Below are positions 37,574 to 50,900 of a stretch of 64,000 nt of DNA, piece after piece (position 1 is the stretch's first letter; every line of letters begins with the position of its first letter). The position numbers and the translations under genes are program-made. This DNA is from Embiotoca jacksoni (taxonomy: Eukaryota; Chordata; Actinopteri; Embiotocidae), in the NCBI GenBank assembly GCA_022577435.1, contig JAKOON010000017.1, positions 1,049,501 through 1,113,500 of the forward strand, in the 5' to 3' direction. The notes under the pieces are model-generated. The model searched no databases, was not told the DNA's origin, and saw only the letters and a list, made by a program, of their open reading frames with translations.

Positions 37574-39991
37574 CATGTAATTACATTTTCTTGACTGGAG
37601 GAAAAAACTCCACAGAAAACAATTCTCTATTGTTTGAGTTTTTTCAGTCTGCATGCTTATTGTAGGATATCTTCCACCACGTATGCACATGCAATGATAT
37701 ACAGGGCAGAATTTGAACGTTGCTCCATGACACTGAATAAAAAACAAGTTTCTGCTTCGTAAGCAATAGTTTTACAGTAAAAACCAACAGCTGAAAAGCT
37801 AAAGTTCTGTACTGCCTCACAGACTACAGTGCAAACGGCTTCCTCTGCTGAATCTCTTCCCTGTCAGGTCCTGCTGTATTGAAACTTTCCAAAAAAAAAT
37901 TTAAAAGGAGCTCATTGGTCAAAGACATGGTTGGGATTCTGTCCTAACTCTATTTGCTGATATTGGGGCTTCAGGGATACACATTAATGACTTACTATGT
38001 AATAAAGCAAAGTTTAAGGTTGACTTTTGTCTTTTACACTGTATCTGCTTAGACAGGCTCCAGCAGGAGCACACCTGCTGTTGCATGCCATGGTGCCATT
38101 AGAGATTTTTAGTTGCCTGAGGACATGAGCTCTGCAAGCCAGGGCACAGGTGCTTGTAAAAAGGCTACCAGCTGATGTTTAGAAACAATAAGGGAGACAG
38201 AAAGTGAAAAACTGCAGGAGAGACTGTAGAGACCTTGCCTAATGTGTAGAGACCTGCCTAATGTGTAAACACCCACAGACAGATGGAACGCTGAGTTTTA
38301 TGTGCAAAGTCCACCAAAATATTTCAGCGAAGGGTCAAACTGTTCATTGTGAATATGGTGCATTGACAGGGGCTGTTTATTATGTAAGGAGAGAAGCCTG
38401 AAATCTTTAACTGGAGATCCATTTTGATTGAATATCCAGGCCCTGAACTTTACAGCTACACTGTCAGATTGGAAAAACAGTGGCACATGCCAAGAAACTC
38501 TTTTTTTTCCCTCTGCTAAAGCAGAGGTCCATCCACTCTGCATGCTGCTTAAATCAAAAGCATTTATGCATTGAAGCTGTTCAACCACGACAAAAGGAGC
38601 TGCCTGAAAGTAAAACATAAACGCATGTAATGATTTAACAAAAATCTGCATCAATTGCATCTTAAGTTCCTAAATTACAATCACTAACTTTCATTAAGGA
38701 TTGCAGATTTTAACACTCCCTAAACTAAAGCTCAGTCCCATCAAAGGCTCACCAGATAAATCTGAGGGTTCAACAAAGGTCTCAAAGTTTGTATTCATTT
38801 AGTGGACACGTCTCTATTGCTTTCCCTTCCAGTTGAGATGATTGTATTTAATAGCTTATTGCATTATCTTCCTGTAAAATAACCTGAAAACTAACTTTTA
38901 AAAAAGCTGCAAGATGAATATAAAGAGGGAAAAATTATTTACTGTATAATATACAGTATTTGCCCCTCAAAATTGCAATAGTGAGTTGCCACTGCTGGAC
39001 TCACAGATGATCATTTATACCCAGCAGCAGCCTGCAACGAGTCATGAGTTTCTTTTGATATTGAAAATATGACCTCAGTTCGTCCATGACAGTCTGTAAT
39101 TATGGAAGACGAGGGACCTCAGAGACAGCGAGGTGGATAATGAGCATCCGACAAACAGACAAACAAAAGGAGACTGCCACATGTAAACAGGAGAAGGACT
39201 GAGGAAAAAAAAAAAACAAAAAAAAAAAACACCAAGGCCACATGTGCAAACCAAGAGGAGGATTAAGTTACTGACTACTGTGTGTTAAATGAGCATCTAT
39301 ATTTTGACTTTTAGGATTTGTATGCGTCTACAATAAAACAGCAGATCATCTTCTATCTGGATCAAATCACAAAACTTCAATTAAAGTCAGTGATTTTTCC
39401 ACAGCAGAAATTAAACATCTGTAAAGTTTCCTGACACGAGAGCAAATTCACCTCGAGGTCTTGGAAGTGGACCTCACGTCAGAGAAAGACAAGTAATTCA
39501 AACTCAGAAAAAGAGGGACAAATGCAGACTTCTTTCGGGTACGTGTAACGTAATCCGCCTCAAACGGTAGGTGATGAGTGGGGTGCTGGTTTGGGCAGGG
39601 TTGAAGTTCAAGCATGTGCAGGATGCAAAGTCAACAGCGCAGTATTTTAGGCCTGATGTTCCCTGAAATGGCACTATTTATACCAAATTATAGCGTGCAC
39701 CTCAGCTGGCGAGCACATAGCTGGTTTCCTCTTTGCCAGAAGCATTGATTTGAAAACACTTCCAATCAAACAACGTCAAGTGTCGAGTTACAGCTAAGCT
39801 AAGCATCGGGTGCCTCCAGAGCAGTGTTTTGAATGTGGGGTTGAAATTACAGCCTTTGCTGTGGTGTGTGATTAGGGTCTGTATGTGAAGATGTCAGTCA
39901 GCCTCAGAGCTCTGGAGAGAAGGTTTGTTAATTGAAACGACATGTCAGAAAGATTCAGTGATAATAACACACTCCTAATGTTGCTCCTTTC

Positions 39992-40002
39992 AGTGTGTGT
40001 GT

Positions 40003-40049
<47 letters not shown>

Positions 40050-40050
40050 C
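39992..40050. repeat. (TG)n microsatellite
   Basis: TG tract with TA and CG interruptions. Confidence 0.95.
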
Positions 40051-42024
40051 GCCTGTATGTACATATGTGTGCCTCAAATAGATAATGGAGTCATTGCATG
40101 GGATCAAATCCAACTGTCGGAGCAAATGAAAGAAATATGAATCTATTATCCACTCTCCCTGATACCCACTGCAAACATTTCATATATTCCCCTGTCATAA
40201 GCAATAACTCATCCATTCTGCTTTGATAAAGAACTAATTTACCCTGATAAAGATGGTTTCCTATTTACACATCCAGCCCAGCAAAGACACAACAAAGAGG
40301 ACTTAAAGGAAAAATCCACACCCACATGCTCTTATGCTGTCATAAATCCTCAGTTTGCGCTGATCAGTGTGTTCCTGGACTTAATTTGAAGTTGTGAAAC
40401 GTCTCCTTTTGTTTTCCACAGCTTTCTTTTTCTACTTGTGCTTCTATTACTTCTTTGTTCTTCACTGCACAGACAAAGTGCATGAACTTGGGTGGAGGGG
40501 GGAGAAGCTACGACAGGGAAAAAAAAAAAAGCTACAGCCCTCAGATTTCCTTCTTAAAAATCACAATGTGTCACGGCCATGTGCTGCATTTTGCTGTACG
40601 AAACTGCTGTTTTTCTATCACCTGGGATCTTCATGAAAGTATTGAACATAACTTTGAATATTCAACATCAATAACATACAGAAGTGCATAGCAGACCAAA
40701 AAAAGCACTTAAAAGTAAAGTTTCCCCTTAAATGCCATTTTAAAAAAAGACATTTTTTTATCTGAAATAATATTTTTTCCCCTTTTTTTTTTACTGATCA
40801 AGTCACAAAGATGCATCATCACACTTCAATAGATCAAAAAATGCCAGCTGTTACGTAGGTACACTGAGAAACAGGTAAATAATCATATCGGAAAGGCAGG
40901 AAATAAAACGTTTTGAGTATTCTTCTATGCCAGTAACATCAACTCTCTGTCAATTAAACATATTGCCTCTTTATTTCTACATGTGTTATCAAAAGAATGA
41001 GCAGCTGGTATCATTTGCATCAAGGCCGTATTACTGAAAACAAAAAGCATCCGTGTTTACGGATATAAAAGCCATCCACTGAGTCACACATACACACACA
41101 GCCACCAATAGTAACCCAGGATCAGCTTGACCTTCCTGTAACAATTATTCTATTGATCAGAGCCACCTCTCCTAAGTGTGCTGTTGACCGTGCAGGTTGT
41201 GGAGCGACATGGTTCAAATGTCAAAGCCGTGAGCTCATACATATCTTCAACTCTTCAGCCAGGTAGAAAAGAGTCCTCTGTGTGAACATCTATCACCCAC
41301 ATACCACAGGAGGATACCGACATACCACCTACCTAACACTTATATAACACTGAAGAACATACACATGACCTCCTTGACACAAAGGCAGGAAATATAGTCG
41401 AGGGACTGAAATCTTTTTCAAAAGCTTCAATATTTCAGCGCTTCATCAGGTGACCACAGAGAGAACTGAAGCAGCCATAAACAAGTCAGTCGTTCAACTT
41501 TTCCAAAACATTTTTCAGACAACCAGGCCACAATAAAGCAAACTAAAATAGGGGTGAGCTTCACGCAAGACAGTCAAATTGGAGGCACATCATTTTTACA
41601 TTAGTTATGCTGCTTTGGTTGCTTGTAAAAAAAAAGAATAGTCTGTGCCATTAACAACAACAGAAAGGGATTTGTATGATGTAGTAAATGCCTTTCCAAC
41701 AAACTTCAGAATTAAGTCAAGACACTGCACACAATATTTGTTATAGAGGAGAGGGAATTTTATGCATGTTGTACAGAATAAAAAAAGTGATTGTTTAACA
41801 GCTGGAGAGACCTGCGTCCCCTGGAGTTTACAAAGACCAGTTTCTATCATTTCCATTCTTGTCTTCAGCGCTGATTGTTATTTTAAGTGAAATGGTGTTT
41901 AAAAGAAGGAATAAGCCTTTAATCACATTTGAACTGAACCAGAGCGGTCAAACTAATGGCTGCTGTTGAAAACAGCTGCATCTGCAGCAGAGCAGAGAGG
42001 AGAGTTTGAATCTGGTACTGCATC

Positions 42025-42052
42025 GCTCTGCTCTGCTCTGCTCTGCTCTGCT
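42025..42052. repeat. (CTCTG)n pentanucleotide repeat
   Basis: Five to six tandem CTCTG units in the gene-poor region. Confidence 0.9.
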
Positions 42053-43177
42053 GTCCACTCTTCCCGTCTGCCATGCAAACAGCAGCCACTTCACACAAAA
42101 GGTACACAGAGTTCAAATATGCAACCAGCGCTTCCAGAGTAAGACAATTCAACATAAATGCTCTCTCACAGGCTTTAAAAAAAAAAGTGATCAGAGTCTG
42201 GAGTTTTAAGAGTCCAAACAAAGACAAGGAAAGGATGAAGGGTTAAAGGTGAAAAGAGTCAAAGAAAAGGATGACGTACTTGTATAATGTTCTTTTCCTT
42301 TCAGACCATTTGTTCACAGATGGGTTTAGATTATTCCACTGAGAGTCTGGTTGTTACAATCCGAGCCCTTCTCTCTCCTCTCTCTCTCTCGCCAGCTCGC
42401 TCTCTGTCCGTCAGTTCACCAGGACTCACTGGGCTGATGTAAGACACCCCTGCACATAGGAAAAAGGGAGGGAGAGAGGAGGGAGATGGGGAGAGAGGGG
42501 GAGGCAGAAAAAACCTTCACATTCTGTGGATTCTTGGGAGTGTGCCAAAGTCCCAGAATTCCACATGCCACACATAAGGTTTCAATTAAGGCTGAATCCA
42601 AAGCTCAATCAGAAAACTTTCTTCCTCCTGAAAAGAGCCTTTCTTTTGACAGCTACCGGCTGAAGCGGTTATAATCGAAGGCAAGGAGTCATTTTATAAC
42701 AAATGTACGGAGCTTAAAAAGTTCATTTCTTCAAAATTTGACTATAAAGATACATTTAAAGTTCAAAAACTGTGCTACAAATACAGAAAAAGATCCTTTT
42801 TGTAAATTAGACTTAGTGGCGCTAACAAAGCAGTTCATCGCAGCCCTAATGGTCAAAACAGATCCATGAAAAGTGTGAGTCAAGTGTCATGGAGAGGTTG
42901 TCTTCTAATGATGTGATGCACTGTGTGTTTTGCTGATGATGAGGCCAGAACCGTTTGACCGGGGAAATTCAATGTTTCTTAGAAATATCAGTTTCATTCA
43001 TAACGCATTGTGTCTTCAGGTTTTTCTGACATTTTTTTTTTATGTGCTAAGCAGCCTACAGTGTCTCCTGATGAGGAAACTTTACTTACCTGCAGTGAAG
43101 TGACACTATGATGGAATCTATAAGAGAAAGAGGATTTAACGGATTTTCATAGTACTCTCATGATGACATTCTCAGTC

Positions 43178-43875
43178 TGTAGTGGAAAGTAGCAAAGTAT
43201 ATTTATTCAAGTACTGCACACAAGTACAGTTTTGAGGTACTTGTATTTACTTGAGTATTTCCTTTTTTATACTTCCACGCCACTACATTTATTTGACAGC
43301 TTTAGTTGCTTTGAAGATTTGACAAAATAGATCATCGAATATAAAGAAACTTTAAAATACATTGTTAAAGATCAAACCAGTGGCTTTCAAACATTTCGTG
43401 GAAAACTTTTAGACTTACAAAAATAGGTGTGTACTCAGGTCACATTTCAGATATTTAACAGTCGTGAGCAGTAGATTTTTACCCCTAAACTTCTCACATG
43501 GTTTCACTAACAGTAGATGTTAAAATGATCCAGCATCTCACCAAAAATCAAAGATTAGACAAAAAAGTCCAAAACCTCAAAACAGATTTGCGTATCAAAA
43601 CTTTGGTTTTCCTTCTTTCTTCTACCAGTAATCATCTGATCAGATTTATCTTCTGTCCCTGGTTATAAAAATTGTATATAAAGTAGTTTAAACTAGCTGC
43701 ACCCGTAGCTGCTACAACAATCCCATGCTGCTTACATATTGATGCTTCGCTATTACTAATCTAATGATGTTTACTATAATTACATTTTGCTGGTAATACG
43801 TACTTATGTACTTTTACTTCAGTAGGATTTTTCATGCAGGACCTTTACTTGTAATGGAGTATTTTTAATTCCCAA
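43178..43875 (+). mobile_element. Non-autonomous DNA-transposon-derived repeat, right end decayed
   Basis: It starts GTGGAAAGTAGCAAAGTATA and continues with TTCAAGTACTG, TTGAGGTACTTGTATTTACT, CCACTACATTTATTTGACAG, TATATAAAGTAGTTTAAACT and GGACCTTTACTTGTAATGGA. I recognise this order from an abundant teleost element whose intact copies begin with a CAGTGGTGGAAAGTA-type terminal repeat. The middle (about 43380-43640) has diverged and the expected closing inverted terminus is absent. No transposase is present. Confidence 0.7.
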
Positions 43876-44619
43876 TTTTTTTACACAGATATTCATGGTC
43901 CTCAGAGTACAAAACCCACTGACTTTTACATTTGTGGTTTGGAGTGAAAGGCCTCAACAGCTCAGGATGGATTGTAAGTTTGGTGATCACTTCATCACCA
44001 AGTTTACATTCAAATTTGTTTGTGAACAATCACCTATAAAACGAATTATGACAGTCTCAGTTGTGCTTTGTGTTTGGTGCTAATCAGAAGATGTCAGGTT
44101 GCTCACACAATGTTAGGATCTGCAATTTAAATTCATGTAAATCAGCATTTAGCTCAAAGTTCCACTACCAAAAAACATCACAGACCCGCCTGCATGACTA
44201 CACACTGAAAGACATTGTCCTGCAACGTATGTGAAACTTGTACAAAGATTCATGTAGAGATTATGATGCCGTCAAAGTAAGTGTTTTTCCACTCAACACG
44301 CCATACTAGTCTCTCACATCATAACGCAGTTATGGAGCTGGAGAGTAAGAAAGAGAGTCAGAGAGGAGCCACAGAGAATATTTCCTGAAGAGCTGCAGCA
44401 GCGTTGCATGATCTGGCCCATCTTGAACATAAACCATGTGCTGGAAACTCTGATTCACGACACGAGGAGCTATAATGCAAAAAACACACTCAGCAGATGC
44501 AGGCGAGTGAAACTCACATTTGCATGATTGTACTCAGATTTGTGAAATACTATGTAAATACTTTGACTAAACAAAACAAAGACAACACATTCAGTAGGTT
44601 TTGCAGGTAGTAAAATGTC

Positions 44620-44625
44620 TTTAAT
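44620..44625 (-). terminator. uap1: Candidate poly(A) signal (ATTAAA) of uap1
   Basis: Plus-strand TTTAAT reads ATTAAA on the minus strand, about 585 nt after the uap1 stop. I saw no AATAAA in the right orientation nearer to the gene. Confidence 0.4.
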
Positions 44626-45209
44626 AAAGATGATAGAGATCATAATATCTCTTAAAGCTGAATAATATCTAACCTTCAGCGATTACAAGCAGAAAGAAAG
44701 TAGATATTATAAATACCCCCCACAGCCCAGACCATGTACCTCGATTACATGCTACTAAGAAACCGCTCTCTGATCATTTCATCAGTCAACCGTCGTATAA
44801 AAATCACATGGTGGAATGAGTAGATGGTCATTTCCACCTATAAAGCATCTATCAGTACATATAAAAATAAGTCTCATAAGCAAAATAAATAGATGCACCT
44901 GCAGACTGCTTCATCCAGTCAGCATGTCGGGGACTTCGAACTTCATTTTGTGACGTGTGCAAATGCTCTTCAAAAACAAATATGAACTAAGAATGACATC
45001 CACATACAAAGTAGAGAATATGTGGAGCTTAAAAGTATACGATACTTTTCATCTTGCTCGTTCATTAATTTTGGACAGGACAGCCTGTTCATGCACGCGA
45101 CATGCGTTATTGCACACCCGTGACATTTCAGTTTGTCCCCCACAAACACGGAGATAAACGGAGGTGGGTCTTTTGGTTTTCCCTAACTTTATCTCTCTCA
45201 CTTCATTGA

Positions 45210-47916
45210 TTAAACACCGTTCTTCACCAGCTCGTGGACTCCTTGCCCGTCGATCATCAGGGTTGGATGAAACTCCCGCTCTCTCACCAACTCCTCAAGA
45301 CCCTTAAAGAAGTACAGACACCGTCAGGGCTTCGTAAGTGGCTGTACAGATTCACTGTTTAAGGTTAACAGAGACCAGAAGCAGAACAACATCTAGAGCT
45401 TCTATTGAATTGAGGCCTCGTCTGCTTACCTCTCCCCCGTAAGACACCAGCGGGGAGATCTCACATTTGATTGGCAGGTCTGTTCCGTCCTTCAGGCTGC
45501 GTTAAGAGGACAAAGTCAGGAAGCATTACAGGGAGGTAAAAAAGAAACAGAGTGATTGGCTCCTGAGACAGGCAAAGGAACTGTAGCTGAGAGAAGCAAC
45601 TGTGAATCCTCGACACAGCTGTTCTTCTACTGCAGCTTGTGATTAGAGATCAAAAGGCAGAGAATCAGAGAATCAGAGCTTCATCGCGACCATTGATTAG
45701 TCCTCCGACCCATAACAGACATCCTCCAGAAGAAAACAGATGAGTGACAGGTAATGTGTTTGCACGTCCACCCGGTGCTTTGGAGGAACTATGCACCACA
45801 TTGCCATCACTCAACATGTTTATTTCTAGATAATCATTACAGACGACAATCAGTAATCACATATCAGGGGGTTCAGGTGTTCTGCTGAGCAGCGGCCTGA
45901 AGGAAAAGCTGAATGATTGAAAGAGATGCACACCCTTCGAAAGCCTTAATAACATTCACGGATGCCATGAATGTCAGTGAAGCACATGCTCATTTCTTTC
46001 TGCCTTAAAAACAAGCAGGTGGATTTAAACTTGAAGGCAAACTAGCAAGCAGCTGACCATAAAACTATTTTGCACACAAATCAACAGGTTCATCATCTTT
46101 TGAAGTGAAGTAACTGTTTGCCAGAAAGTCTGACTGGCTCAGTTTACCCAGCATGCAACACATTATGTTTATTAGTAAAAAAAACATGAGAAGGGAAAAT
46201 GATCTGTCAGCACGTCATTATAACAGTACGTCATCCCACCAAGGTGCTGAAGAAGACTGTTTTCAGTCGACTGAAGTGATCCTTACTGTCGTTTCCTTCA
46301 TTACAACTGACTGTAACTCTTTTTTTTTTTGTGTGTGTGGAAATGAAGGAAAGGGATGTCAAGGATCAGAAGTAATGTTATACGATGTTAACACGTCTTA
46401 GCGAGAGGGTAAGAAAGCCAAAACCCCATCACCATGCACTCAGTACTGCAGGGGGATAATTACTTTCTGTTGCCATCATCTGTGACACTGCCTGCTGCTC
46501 CGTCTCTGGAAACATTGTACAGGACACACAGGAGCAAGACCAAGCATGAGAGAGGGGGAAGTGAGAGTGTGAGGTTCAAAGAATATAAAGCCTACAACAC
46601 AAACAAAACAAACAAACAAAAAAAAAGCCAATGCACACAGTTTGTACACAGTGAAAGTGTTTGGGAAGGTGAGAATGATAACGAGGAACCCGTTTTGTTC
46701 GTATTCATGCCAAATATGAGGACGTGACGCGCTGCGGTCACCTGGGGATGGCGGGCACGCGTCTTCCGTTCTCGTCAATGAAGTGTCCGCCGGCGTTGAG
46801 CACCCAGCGGTGGTGGAGGGACATGAGGGAGTGTCTGGCTGTGGTCGGCGTATCCTTTCCGTCCTGGATGTCTGCGTTCTTCAGTGGGGAGAACTCGTCC
46901 TCCCGCAGCACCTCGTACACGACAAATGTCCTGTTGAACACAAGCGGTTTCATATTAGCACACAGACAAAGACCATCAGCAGACAGCGGGCATCATCAGT
47001 GACGACTGGGACCATGATCTAACAGCCGATCAAGTAGCGGTGAGACTCTGCAGCTGAAATAATTAAAAGCAACTAAATGTACAATGCTGTCATGCAGTTA
47101 AAAACATGAAGAACAACAACAACAACAACAAAAAAGGGCATCAGAATCCTGTAAACTTCAAATACACATTTTACATTTTAACCTCAACTTTCTTTTAACC
47201 AATGCACACATCAGTGACCCATATAAAATGACTTGGCGACCCACTTTTGAGTCTTTGTCAACCAGTTGAGTCACCAGTCCAGACCGAACGGTGCAGAGAA
47301 AAAACAGAAAACAGTAGGACTTTTTAGAAATCTGGCAACACAGTGAGTCAACCCATCTGGATTTTGCTAAAATCTGCCAGTGTGCCAGTCTAGGCACGGC
47401 TCTAATGCGTCTCCTCAGCGACACCAAAAACTATCTCTCCTCCTTTTTTTTTTTTTTACTTTGAAATACCGGGAATAAACCTTGAAGGAAGCTGGACGTG
47501 TCTGCAGTGTTTTTCCATCAATCAATCTTTACAGGAATCCTTTCATTAAATGTAAAGTTCTATTAGTAGTGGCGTGACTCAGAGCTGATGTCATGTAACA
47601 CTGGAGGAGGTGAAATGAGTGAACAGCTCATAAAACCTCCATCCTCCTGCAGAGAATTTGGCAGGCTCGGTCTGCTGGACCAGACCGTGGAGAAATGGCA
47701 CGACTGGGGCTGAAGGGCCGGGATCGGGACTGGAAAATAGAGGGTTGGTTCTTGCATGGAAGGACAGATGAAGGACCAGTCAGACCCTGAGCACGGAGGC
47801 CTGCCAGAATACCATAGTCAATGCTGCCACCTCTCTAAAGGAGCAGCAGTTATTCATGGTATCGTTAGTACTTTCATGGCTTTTAGTTTGATTAAGATGC
47901 TGTTTACTCATGCTGG

Positions 47917-47997
<81 letters not shown>

Positions 47998-50900
47998 ACA
48001 CACACACATGAACGAACACACACACACGAACACGAACACACACACATATGCATTCAGTGCCTGCCATGGAAAGAATGCACTATAACTCACTTAGCAAACT
48101 GGAAGATGTCAAAGACAAACTTTTCCATTTTAATCCCATTTGGTTTGTCTGGTTTGATCAGCTGACCCTGAGCATCCACATATGGGATCTTCTTCTGGGC
48201 CACATGGTGCTGCAGCTTTGGCTCGTACTTCCTATTATATAAACAGAGGAAAAAAAGTACCGCATGATGATGTTGTTCTTGGTACGAGGAAACAAAACTA
48301 CTGAGACGAATGAACACCTTCTGCCTTACTGTACTACGTCTCTGAGGAAGGAGAAGCTGAAGAAGTGATTGGCTATGTTTCCTGCGTTGAACATCAGTCG
48401 GCCATCAGCACTGCGCTTCTCAGCCGTTGCCAGGGTGATCTCGCTGTACTCTACCACCTGGTAATGCCCGTCCACCTTGCAGACCACACCCACTGCCTCT
48501 GTCGGATTGTTTTTCTCTACCACCTGGAAAATTATTTCACAAAAAGACTTTGAGGTAATTTGCTGACATAAAACCTAAAAACCACGAGGCAGTCCACTTT
48601 ATTTTGTTCAAAATACACTTGGGAATAGCAACTATTTCGTAGAAACGTTACTCAGGCAGTTCATAGACATAAGACTAAAAGACCGACTGATGTACGGAAT
48701 AGTGTAAAAACTAATATAAAAGAGTCACTAAGACTCAAAAACTATGAAGAGGCAGCAAGTTAAAGTCTGTACTGAATGAAAAACACCATCTCCCCCCTCT
48801 GCCCATCTGCTGGTTGCTAATGACAGAGTGGAGTCCTGATGAGGGGGTTGGTGAACGGGGTGGGGGCTGGGAGACGGGGTTGGTGAAGCCACATGAACTG
48901 TTAGCGGAGCTCAGTAATTTACGACGGGAGGGTGGGACCCCGCTCTGATCTGAACATCCATCTCTGCTCCACCGCACATCTCATATTGTCAAACAGGACC
49001 AGGGTCTGGATGGTTTCTGGCTAAATATTTCACTCTGTTCTGGGTTAGCTGAAAAATAAACATGGTATGATGAGAAATATTTCACCGTGACACTGTTGAG
49101 GAATGATCTGTATCGACACAGAACTTCAGACACACTTCGCATATCTAACAGACATGTGATTTTGAAGAAGTTAAAGAAAGACAAGATGACCTACTACTGC
49201 ATTTTAGATCAAGTGCTGACATAAATTAGTATATTACCATCACAGACATATCATACAATATCTGCAGAGGATACTCAATGAACTTTTAAATGTTTTAACT
49301 GTTGTTCCTGAGGCTTTCACAAGACAAACAAGAGCTTCACTATCATGTACTTCTATCTAGTAATGCTTCATACAATATGTTTTGTAAGACAGAATAGGTA
49401 ATGTGTCAAAGCAATTATTAATCTGCAACCTTTATTCATTTACATAATATTAGCTATTCATGGTGCAATACAACAAAGGAATAAATGATATGACTATCTT
49501 TGACTGTCAATCTTCTTCCTATACTCTATACTATAATTAATGGGCCTGTTCTGTGAGGCTGTTGACTCTACTCATACTGGTCTTTGTTTCTGTCTGTCTC
49601 TGTGTGTTGGCCCTGTGATAGACTGGAGATCTGTCCAGGGTGTACCCTGCCTTTGCCCAAAGTGAGCTGGGATAGGCTCCACCCCACCCACCCCCACACG
49701 TGACCCTGACAGAGCGGGTATAGATGATGGCTGGATGGATGGATGATTACTGATTATTTTCTAGGATAAAAAAGTTTTAGATCAACCCAGAAAAGTGTGT
49801 TTGTCCTGAAAAGTAAAGTACTCTGTGTGCTAAGAAACTGTTTGGGGACAAAGTGGCATTTTCACATCAAACTTATGTTATCTGAGACCACAATGAAACT
49901 TAAAAGATTCTGGGTTTACGCTTAATTTTCCTGGAAAGTTCTGATGTATTTATTGCTCACGGGGACTGCAGGAAAAACGAAGTGGCCAACATCTCCACCT
50001 AGTGGTGAGCTGTGGATTTGTACACAAATGTGCTGTCTGACAGCTGCAGCCTGATGCATATAAATCACAAACAGCCACCAGGACTTCTCCTTTCAAGTTC
50101 TTGCATGAATTACATACATGCAAATTTCTCAATTACTTTAAACATTTCCGGCACTATTAAATAAGTTATAATCTTTGTGTGACTGCATCCTTTCAACATG
50201 GGTGATACTTCCTGGTCTGATAAATGGTAACTGTGGGCTTATCAGTGCTACTGGTGCTCAATAGTGATGTATCATATTATCAAGCAGGAATATAAGAAGT
50301 CTCTTTGTTATTTTCCTTTTAATGTAGCATCTCATAAAAGAGAATATTCTATCATCACAAAAATAAATGTAAAAAAATAAATGTTTAGATCGCATCCTGA
50401 TTCTGGTGTGTGCCAGGTGTTGTGGTCCTGATGACTGATTCTTAAAAGTAAGTGAAGCCACGAAATTAAGACAAATGGACGCCAGTCGCTGATCGTTCAT
50501 CTTTATACCTAATAGTTTTAATGTGAAATACTTCAAAGTTCTTAACACTCAGATACAAAGAGAAAAATCTGGAGGAATGACAAACCTTAGCTCCACAGTC
50601 CGCTCCCTTCTGCTCGCAGAAGCCAACAAAGGCAGGGTCGGCCACTTTCACCAGGATGTTATCCACACAATAAACATGGATAAACTCAATCCCCCGCCGC
50701 TCCATGTCACCCAGGATCCCCTGGTTCCCGAGAGCTCTGTAAAGACCCCCGTTACCATCTGGAACACAAACACACTCATTTTCAAACAATCACAGCGCAA
50801 CCGGGAAAATAAGACTCTCTGAACAACACTGAGAATGAGACCGGATGACATTAATCCTTCGTTGGCATACCGGGAGCCATGGAGAGCTTCCCTTTGCTCT

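Larger units (their letters stand above)
28915..44600. other. Gene-poor region between the ddr2 coding start and the uap1 3' end
   Basis: About 15.7 kb with no ORF or exon series that I can assign. It should contain the untranslated first exon(s) and promoter of ddr2, because the exon at 28801-28914 begins at an acceptor in the 5'UTR. Contents listed separately are microsatellites, a heat-shock-element-like site, a dispersed repeat near 34340-34745, a retroposon tail near 36780-37103 and a DNA-transposon-derived repeat at 43178-43875. ORFs such as 32147-32527 and 38298-38660 have no recognisable similarity and no codon pattern that persuades me. Confidence 0.6.

Noticed and set aside
36902..37747. 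281-codon minus-strand ORF, the longest in the window
   Set aside because: It runs through the TTGAA tail (Ile-Gln-Phe-Asn-Ser repeats) and the CA/TG microsatellite (Cys-Val repeats). Low-complexity artefact.
38298..38660. 120-codon minus-strand ORF
   Set aside because: No family resemblance and no splice partners; likely chance.
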